DNA of 64,000 nucleotides from Chimonanthus salicifolius (taxonomy: Eukaryota > Streptophyta > Magnoliopsida > Laurales > Calycanthaceae): assembly GCA_013350335.1 (NCBI GenBank), contig CM023540.1, forward strand, positions 53,754,905 to 53,818,904, given 5' to 3'. Positions within the stretch are counted from its first letter, which is position 1; every line of letters begins with the position of its first letter. Shown piece by piece: positions 57,318-64,000 of this stretch. The position numbers and the translations under genes are program-made. The notes under the pieces were generated by a model, which worked only from the letters and a program-made list of their open reading frames with translations, had not been told where the DNA came from and did not search any database.

Positions 57318-57475
57318 GAAACTTTCTAATTATGGAGTTGGATATTTAATTTAGAAAGTGTCTATTTAAGAACTTTCTAATTATGGAGTGGGATATTTAA
57401 TTAAGAAAGTTTCTATTTAAGGACTTTCTAATTATGGAGTTGGATATTAATTTGGAAAGGATCCAAGAATGGAAG
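57318..57475 (+). repeat. 51 bp minisatellite, three units
   Basis: ACTTTCTAATTATGGAGT starts at 57321, 57372 and 57423; each unit holds ACTTTCTAATT and AATTTAGAAAGT-like complementary parts. A partial fourth copy is near 57512. Private to this LTR. Confidence 0.9.
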
Positions 57476-58842
57476 GAATGGATTGTTTTTGGAAGGTGGA
57501 GATTAAATTAGAAGACTTTCTAATTATGGACTATTGATGAAAATTGGAAACTTAGACATCATAGGGTTCGGCCATGGTGCTTGGCCGAACCCCATGAACC
57601 AATTTTATGTTTATGTTTATGTGTATTTTAAAGGGAGGATGCAAGTATAGGTTACGGTTTATGGACCTAAGTTTGTGAACCATTGAAAAGAAAAGTTGGA
57701 AAAGAAACATCAAGGGTTCGGCCATGGTGTATGGCCGAACCCCATGAACTTGTTGATGGGCCATGTTTGGCTCTTTGCATAATTTTAATAAATGGTTCAC
57801 CAAACCAAGGGATGAAGGGTGAGAATAATGGAATTGTAGCCTTGGATGGCAATATGGTAATTATGTAAAATTAATGGAACTATGTTTTGAAACTCAAACA
57901 TAAGTTGATGGAATCGGTTATGAATTATTTTAAAGGGTTATTTGGGAGTGTTATGAAGGTTTAAAATAAATAAGTGGACCTATGTGTTGGAACCTAAGCC
58001 TAAGTTGTTGGAGGCAATGGCAAAGTGGTAAATAAGAGTGAAAGTACTAGACCATGGGTTAGGCCATGGTGTATGGCCGAATCCCATGGGAATTATTTGG
58101 TGAACTTAGATATTTAGGAATCTATGTTTCTAATCTAAACAAGAGGAATGTTTTGGTTATGATTAGACCAATGGCAAGGTTGTAAATACTTGCTAAAATG
58201 GAAGGTTAGCCATGAATGGCAATATTGTAATTAAATGAAAATAAGGGACCATGGGTTCGGCCATACAATAAGGGACCATGGGTTCGGCCATGGTGTATGG
58301 CCGAACCCCATGGGGAATGTTTGCTGAATTTAATGTTTCATGTACCTTAGATGATTAATTGGGTTATCATCAGATTAATGCATAAAAGTGGCAAGAATGG
58401 CATTATCGTAAATATGATAAAAAAAATGAAAGACCATGGGTTCGGTCATGGTGTATGGCCGAACCCCATGGGGATTGGTTTATAGACTTAAAATATTATA
58501 AATCAAGTGGGACTTGGTTTTGATTGATTTTATATTATAAGGTAACGGGACCTCACAGGGTGTTTACGATCGTGAGCGGTTAACGGACGAAAGACGCAAG
58601 GACACGTTAGCGGTCTTTGGTAGGATTCCACCTCTTTCAAACCATGGGATTATGTACAATGTTTTCTTATCTTATTTGATGAATATATGTTGTAAGGGAT
58701 ATGTTCCAAATTGTGATTTTAAATGTTATGTTTATATGATAAAATAGCATGTGGTTTAAATTTGAGTTTTAAATGCTATGATTTGTATTTCTACATAGCA
58801 TGTTGGCATTTGCATCTCATGCATGGCATGGGAGGGATGAAA

Positions 58843-59125
58843 GGTAACCGGAGGGTCCACACTCCATCGGGGCGTTCGAAAAACCTATGTGGGGTACCTT
58901 GATGTGATTTCCATCAAGAGGATACTGTGTATGAACTGTAACTGGAGATCCACACTCCGTCGGGGCGTCCGTAATACAATCGTGGGGGATACCTTGATGA
59001 GAAGCTTTCCATCAAGAGGACACTATGTATGAAATGTAATCGGAGATCCACACTCCGTTGGGGCATCCGTAAAACAATCGTGGGGGAATACCTTGATGAG
59101 GAGCTTTCCATCAAGAGGTTACTAT
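58843..59125 (+). repeat. ~96 bp minisatellite, three units
   Basis: Units start near 58845, 58940 and 59037 with a CGGAG-x-TCCACACTCC core and a TCGGGGCG segment, each ending CATCAAGAGG; same core as the minisatellites at 31713, 39373 and 48311. Confidence 0.85.
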
Positions 59126-59877
59126 GTATTTGTGATGGGCGGGACTCATTGCATATGATAGCATGGCATGGCATTGATTCGGCATGATTATGATCTTTAT
59201 TATCATGCAAGATTTTTGGTTTTTATCGGTATGATTGGATCTCTATTATCATACACTGTTTTGGATACAATGCTTTATAAGTATGGCATGATTTATTATA
59301 ACTGGTTTCGATATATATTATATCTGGATTTTTGGTACTAACCCATGTGTTAACCTAATTGGAATACCTACTGGGTGTGTTGTACTAACGCCCTACTTCT
59401 ACCCTAGTTGATGATACAAGAAACAAGGGGAACGATGAAAGCGAAACGGGCCAGGCATAGGAGCTTGGAGGATTATTGTTTATATTTTATTTAAGATACT
59501 TATTGGCTTGCATTTTGAGTATCTAGAGTTCGGATGCAATAACTTAGATGAATTTGCTATGATTGGATGGTTTATTGGATAATTAATTATGAATAAAGAC
59601 TTGACGTACTTTGTTATCTGAATGGAATAGAGCTGTGTTCTATTATAATTCCGCATGTTATGATTTTTATTCTTCATGTTTATATTGCTATGTGTGAACC
59701 GTTTTCATGGATTGAGTCCATGCACACATAGGGTAGGCCAGTTAAGGGTTGGACTTTGGAAGTTCGGACTTAGCTCGCATCGTGACGTCCTGCGCTCTAT
59801 CACTCTACTCTGTTATAAATAAAAAATAGACTCTGAATTTACGGGATGAAGCAAGTGAAGAAGGGCGGGGCGTTACA

Positions 59878-59882
59878 TGGAC
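59878..59882. repeat. Target-site duplication TGGAC, right copy
   Basis: Identical to 55655-55659. Confidence 0.95.
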
Positions 59883-60340
59883 CTTACTTGGACTGAGCTT
59901 GCACATTTGCCTGGTCTAATGATAGAATGCGCATGGGCTTGTATGTGGACTGGTCCATTTGAAGTGAGTCCTGGCCCAATGTCTTGAAATTCAGGCTTTG
60001 GCACTTGGATTGCAGCTTTTAACATCTAGAATTAAATAATTATTCAGCCACTTTAAATCTAAAAATTATTAATTAATTGTAGACGCTCATAACTGGATCC
60101 AAATTAATTAATTTTACATGAAGGGACCCTAAAAGGTGGCATGAAATAATTATAAAACTCTAGGTCTTCACTCTAACGCTCTAATTGTGCAATTATCTTG
60201 TGAATTAGCTTGATTTTTCTGAACTTTATATTTTTTACTACAAAACTGACAAACTACATTAGATGCATCATTATATACAAAATTGAGGGTTAACCGATCC
60301 AATAATGAGGGGTAAAAATGTAATATTTCAATGCGCAACA

Positions 60341-60972
60341 TTTGTGGTCTCTCTTGCACAGATCCACTTGGGATTGAAGGTCAGTTTGATTTTTTCTCAA
60401 CACTAATATCTCATCAATTGATTTTTGAAATTTTGTTGAGAAAGTTTCTTTTTCAGTTCTTTCAATTTCAAGAAGTTTGGTCAGGTAGGCATTCTCACTT
60501 CCAAGTTTGTGAACTTTCTTGGTCAATTCCATACTTTCAAGATATAGAGCACTGTATCATTCTTGGAGATCATCAAGAGGCTCTTCATTTTCAGATTCAC
60601 TAAAATGTTCTTGTTTATCATAAGGAAATGAAGAAACAAGTCCAAGAAATGTACCTTTACTTTCATTATCCATGATTGATGCAGACTCAGATTCTTCTCT
60701 GTCATTTAACTCTTTTTCTTTTTGTTGGAGTCTTCTTCTTTTTGATGATGGGTTAGCCTTCCTGTCACAGAGATCACAAGATCAAAACCTACTACAGAAC
60801 TGTATGCATGATATTGTGAATGTGGGTCTTCCAGGCATAATTTTAAATAACTTCAATTCAATATTTACCCCAGTTATTTTCTTCTCTGGACATCGAAATA
60901 CAGGATTCCATGGCATATGTTCTAGCAACCAGAAATCACTTGGACGATTAAATCTAAATATATAGAGCACGA
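60341..60972 (-). pseudogene. gag: Copia gag, N-terminal and central part
   Basis: Minus strand, between the primer site and the Athila insertion. ORF 60290-60532 gives a coiled coil, KKVHKLGSENAYLTKLLEIE, followed by QSQVDLCKRD, where the interrupted frame continues at 53589. Upstream, 60523-60705 and 60782-61015 are open in other frames and hold no clear UBN2 core, so the N-terminal gag is degraded or partly deleted. Total gag is shorter than usual. Confidence 0.75.
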
Positions 60973-60987
60973 GGCTCTGATAACAAT
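60973..60987 (-). promoter_or_regulatory. Primer-binding site of the autonomous copia element
   Basis: Minus strand TTGTTATCAGAGCC next to the LTR end TCA; one base from the initiator-Met complement. Confidence 0.85.
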
Positions 60988-61554
60988 TGAAAGTCCCTTG
61001 AGAGCTAGAACACAATTGACCCTAGACGATGGCGGGGCGGGGGGCGGGGGGGGGGGGGGGTGAATAGGTCAATCTAGAATCGTTGGTCCTTTTTAAAATA
61101 TACTTGATTGATTAATTATGTGCAGCGGATATAACAATCAAGTGTATGTGTGTTAGCAAATGTGATAATGCAATCGACACTAGAATTAAGCTCTAACACC
61201 ACAAGCACAAGGACACAAGATTTATATTAGTTCGGTTAACCAACCTACATCCACTGATAGGATTAGCTCAACCTTGAGATATCCCCAAATTCACTAAGTG
61301 GGGACTTACACTCTCATTAGAGTAGGAATTCCACCACACTCAATCAGCTGGGAATTCCACCCACCACTGTGCCAGAGACGACGCTCTAGATTTTTTATAG
61401 TAGTTCCGGAGCCAATCCTCCTTAATCCACTTTCTCGGGACAGGTTTTAACAACAAAATTTAACTAAGAAGCACTTGCCTTGTATCACTTTCTTGAAGAA
61501 GTGTTCTTCTTAAAGATCCACCAAATGTGTGTTGATGCTCGCCTTGTAGCTGTC
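60988..61554 (-). repeat. LTR C (5' LTR) of the autonomous copia element, truncated
   Basis: Begins (plus strand) TGAAAGTCCCTTGAGAGC and follows LTR B to GCCTTGTAGCTGTC, where an Athila LTR fragment interrupts. About two thirds of the LTR, with the promoter, are missing. A G-run lies at 61031-61060. Confidence 0.85.
61031..61060 (+). repeat. G-run with quadruplex potential
   Basis: GGCGGGGCGGGGGGC followed by about 14 G; in the other copies this spot reads CTAGAGGGGGATGAA, so the run expanded here. Confidence 0.9.
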
Positions 61555-61735
61555 TGTTGAGGATTAAAATGTTACATTTTTACCCCTGATTATTGGGCCA
61601 GTTAATCCTCAATTTTGTATACAATGATGCATTTAATGTAGTTTGTCAGTTTTGTAGTAAAAAATATAAAGTTCAGAAAAATCAAGCTAAAACAACAGAA
61701 GATTGCATGTTTAGAGCTTTAAAGAGAAGACTGTT
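61555..61735 (+). repeat. Athila LTR fragment, opposite orientation
   Basis: TGTTGAGGATT...; it is the reverse complement of 17035-17217 and of 60160-60340. Only the first ~180 bp of the LTR are present. Confidence 0.8.
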
Positions 61736-61856
61736 GGCTTAAAAGTTAAATATGCCTCCCCTGAGTTAGACTGAGTTGTCAATTCCGTGGTTGTGTCCGA
61801 CTGAGTCATGAGTTATCAATTTGTGTGACTTGTCGTGACCTTGTTCGGGTGTCAAG
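61736..61856. other. Unassigned 120 bp
   Basis: No ORF and no match to the families above was noticed. It contains GAGTTAGACTGAGTTGTC and GTCCGACTGAGTCATGAG, an imperfect duplication. Confidence 0.4.
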
Positions 61857-62518
61857 TGTAACGCCCGCCCCTTTTCACGAACATCAGAGTCTATTTTTTT
61901 TTTTTTTTAAATAAAAGTGACAAAGGGCACAGACGTGACGATGTGAGTTAAGTCCGAGCTTCTAAAGCCCGGCCCTTAACTGGCCAACCCTACGTGCGCG
62001 TGGAACGAAGTCCACGAGAACGGTTCACATGTAGATGTAAGCTCGCGGAATATAACTTAATGCGAAACATTATAATAGAGACTATCCTACCAGTTTTAGA
62101 TAGCAAGGAAGTACGGTGCTTAAATTACTAAAATACCCCTAAATTCATAATTATATCTCAAAATGATAACGTCCAAAGTAAAGTCCAAACCATAGTAAGA
62201 AATCTACATTATTACAGTCCGACGAGCTACGTTACTCAAAATACATTTTCAAAATAAATCTTAAATAAACTAAGTAGCTCACTTCCCCAAAGTCCTACGC
62301 TTGGCTCCCGTCATGTCCTCCGTTTCCGCCATCCCTTGCGTCATCAGCTAGGGTAGAAGTAGGGCGTTAGACAACTCGCCCAGTAGGACTCCGAGTAGGG
62401 TTAACACATGGATTAGTGATAACAGGCACATAGGTAATAATATAATGAAAAACCATAAAATGAATGCAATGCCATGGGTGTCTTATGTCATGTGTCCCAC
62501 CCATCATCCATACCATCA

Positions 62519-62770
62519 TGATATCCCCATGTTTGCTTCTCGGTCGCCCCGACGGAGCATGGACTCCGGTTATATCTCCACATATCAAGATATCCCCATG
62601 TTTGCTTCTCGGTCTCCCCGACGGAGCATGGACTCCGGTTATAGCATATCAAGCTATCCCCATGTTTGCTTCTCGGTCGCCCCGACGGAGCATGGACTCC
62701 GGTTATAGCATATCAAGCTATCCCCATATTTGCTTCTCGGTCGCCCTGACGGAGCATGGACTCCGGTTCC
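62519..62770 (-). repeat. ~65 bp minisatellite, four units
   Basis: TATCCCCATGTTTGCTTCTC, then CGGTCGCCCCGACGGAGCAT and GGACTCCGG, repeated from about 62521, 62590, 62656 and 62718. Because units are near multiples of three, an artefactual repetitive ORF arises (62464-62805). Confidence 0.9.
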
Positions 62771-62814
62771 TTTATTTTCCAGCCCATGCCATGTATGAGA
62801 TGTAAATGCATTAT

Positions 62815-62925
62815 GTTATGTAATATATATAATTCATAGCCTTCATATATAATTCATAGCCTAATCATAAAATTCATGGCCTTAAAATATAATTCATAGT
62901 CTTAGCATATAATTCATATCCTTAG
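62815..62925 (-). repeat. ~20 bp AT-rich tandem repeat
   Basis: About five copies of TATAATTCATAGCCTTA with small changes. Confidence 0.8.
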
Positions 62926-63164
62926 AATCCATCATAAACATATCATAGGATTACCAAAATAATTCAATAAAACATCCATACACACATAGTCCATGGCTTA
63001 CAATAAGGTTGGAATCCTACCGAATACCGACCAACGTTTCTTTGCGTTTTCCGTCTACCAATCCAGTCGCCGATCGCCCACTACTTACGATGTCCCGTAC
63101 CTTATTATACATTACCAAATCAGTCCATATCTTATCCGTGATCAAGTCCCTAAATCATGCCTAA

Positions 63165-63635
63165 GTGGGGTTCGGCCATACACCATGGCCGAACCTCATT
63201 ATCTAGGTTTTGTGGGTCCCATTTAGTCCATTAAATATTTTAATCATATGAGTCTAAAAACCAGCCACTCTAGGCTTTATTAATGACAAATAAGGTTGTT
63301 ACTTAGAGCCCCTAAGTCCATGATCATCTCCCATGGGGTTTGGCCATGTATCATGGCCGAACCCATGGTTCTTGAATTTGGCAATTATTTACGGTTTGGC
63401 CACTACTCCTCCATGGTTAGGTTCTCATTTTATTTCTCCATTCTTAGGTCCATAATTGATCCATAGACTTGGATCCCTTAATGACTCCTTAGTCATGACA
63501 TAACATCATAAAAAATTTAGCCACTTAATTACCCTAATCCCCATTCATTACTCACATGTATAATACCAAATTTAACCCATTAATTGACCTACAATTGGGT
63601 CATGGGTTCGGCCATATACCATGGCCGAACCCATG
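63165..63635 (-). repeat. Palindromes in the minus-strand Tekay LTR
   Basis: Units near 63168 (GGTTCGGCCATACACCATGG then CCGAACC), 63338 (GGTTTGGCCAT...) and 63605; loops are the reverse complement of those in plus-strand copies, which shows that the motif has an orientation. Confidence 0.85.
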
Positions 63636-64000
63636 ATGTCTTTTTCCCCATTTTTATTTGGGTCTATTCACAACATTTAGATCCACCATAATTCTTTCCA
63701 TAAGGTGGTTTCCATCATGCATTCAAATCACCAATCTTTGATTATTAATTTGGTACATTTTGGTCCATCAAAACTACCAACACATCTCCCATTATTTTTC
63801 CATCTTTTACACTCCTCATCATTACACATACATCACCATAGGGTTCAAAAACATTTCCTCCATAAAATCTCTCCATGGTTTTATTTTTAAAACGTTGTTT
63901 CCACCCCTTTAAAACCTTATTCATACTACTTAGAGTCCATTTAAAAATTATCAATCTTCTCCATCAATTTCCATAATTTTACACCCAAAATCATTACAAT

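Larger units (their letters stand above)
55660..59877 (+). mobile_element. Solo Tekay LTR nested in the Athila LTR
   Basis: 4218 bp, TATAACACCTCGG (TG changed to TA) ... GGGCGGGGCGTTACA, with perfect TGGAC duplications. No internal region. Features: repeats with GGTACCTTCTAA (56139-56620); degraded donor-like site near 56755; palindromes near 56810 (half), 56898, 57118, 57224, 57566, 57715, 58060, 58250 (half), 58275 and 58438; a 51 bp minisatellite (57318-57475); a ~96 bp minisatellite (58843-59125); and an acceptor-like block ending at 59407. Confidence 0.95.
53590..60340 (-). mobile_element. Athila-type solo LTR inside the copia gag
   Basis: Bounded by TGTTGATG (53590) and GCGCAACA (60340), flanked by TATGT (53585-53589) and TTTGT (60341-60345), a target duplication with one mismatch. 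It matches the LTR at 14565-17217 along its length, apart from the nested Tekay LTR at 55660-59877, and has no internal region. Without the guest it is about 2.5 kb. The small ORFs in it are not conserved. Confidence 0.85.
41483..61554 (-). mobile_element. Composite copia array: LTR, LARD internal, LTR, autonomous gag-pol, LTR
   Basis: All parts are minus strand. From right to left: LTR C (61554-60988, truncated), autonomous internal region (60987-49660), LTR B (49659-44439), LARD-type internal region (44438-43352) and LTR A (43351-41483). LTR B is at once the 3' LTR of the autonomous element and the 5' LTR of the LARD unit. Such sharing is the usual result of unequal recombination between two related elements. 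Nested guests are the Tekay LTR at 45556-~49194, the Athila LTR at 53590-60340, and inside the latter the Tekay LTR at 55660-59877. Confidence 0.85.
61857..64000 (-). mobile_element. Tekay LTR on the minus strand, running off the window
   Basis: The plus strand starts TGTAACGCCCGCCCC, the inverse of the GGGCGGGGCGTTACA end. It is followed by the inverted A-tract/AGACTCTGAT region, the inverted acceptor-like block (CTAGGGTAGAAG at 62348), a minisatellite at 62519-62770, an AT-rich ~20 bp tandem at 62815-62925, and palindromes near 63168, 63338 and 63605. The other end, and whether it is a solo LTR, cannot be seen. Confidence 0.9.

Noticed and set aside
62464..62805. 113-codon ORF with repeated protein units
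   Set aside because: Arises from the minisatellite in a Tekay LTR; absent in the other copies.

Overview
The window looks like intergenic heterochromatin from a flowering plant with a large, repeat-rich genome. I find no host protein-coding gene, tRNA, rRNA or CRISPR array. Nearly all of the 64 kb can be assigned to nested, mostly decayed LTR retrotransposons of four groups. (1) Ty3/gypsy chromoviruses of Tekay/Del type, with very long LTRs (3.6-4.2 kb, TGTAACRCC...GGGCGTTACA). (2) Athila-type Ty3/gypsy elements (LTR ends TGTTGA...TCAACA; leader TTTGGCATCATTGTCG). (3) A Ty1/copia family with ~1.85 kb LTRs (TGTTAGTGCC...ACTTTCA; initiator-Met tRNA primer site). (4) A large non-autonomous derivative (LARD-like) that shares the copia LTRs but has lost pol. 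The species cannot be named from the sequence.

Layout. 1-~930: 3' part of a gypsy-like LTR. 931-7313: minus-strand copia gag pseudogene, primer site and LTR, with a solo Tekay LTR (3655-7267, target duplication ATTGA) inside the LTR. 7314-13979: plus-strand LARD, truncated in its 3' LTR. 13980-17217: 5' end of a minus-strand Athila element. 17218-21299: second LARD copy, minus strand, so it faces the first. 21300-24872: remnant of a chromovirus (integrase, chromodomain, 3' LTR). 24873-28794 plus 40363-41482: minus-strand Athila element, split between RNase H and integrase by a complete Tekay element at 28795-40357 (target duplication ACTAC). 41483-61554: copia composite in the order LTR, LARD internal region, LTR, autonomous gag-pol, LTR, all minus strand. 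This composite carries a truncated Tekay LTR at 45556-~49194 and a solo Athila LTR at 53590-60340, which itself carries a solo Tekay LTR (55660-59877, duplication TGGAC). 61555-61735: Athila LTR scrap. 61857-64000: minus-strand Tekay LTR running off the window.

How the parts work together. The autonomous copia element (gag, protease, integrase with D,D35E, RT with YVDD, RNase H) and the LARD share LTR and 3'-terminal sequence, so the autonomous relatives are the likely source of proteins for the LARD. All pol genes seen here are broken. In the complete Tekay element, the in-frame stops of pol all look like C-to-T or G-to-A changes, as expected from long-term cytosine methylation.

The most unusual structure is inside the Tekay LTRs. 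In order they carry a short hairpin upstream of or near a CT-rich leader, a splice-donor-like site in some copies, an array of 30-40 bp palindromes built on GGTTCGGCCAT/ATGGCCGAACC, a minisatellite whose unit differs between copies but always contains a small stem, and a conserved block ending in a splice-acceptor-like CTTCTACCCTAG. The copia LTR has its own repeated palindrome (ACCGA-N4-TCGGT). These arrays, a possible leader intron, and the head-to-head inverted copia/LARD LTRs are the best candidates for undescribed biology here.
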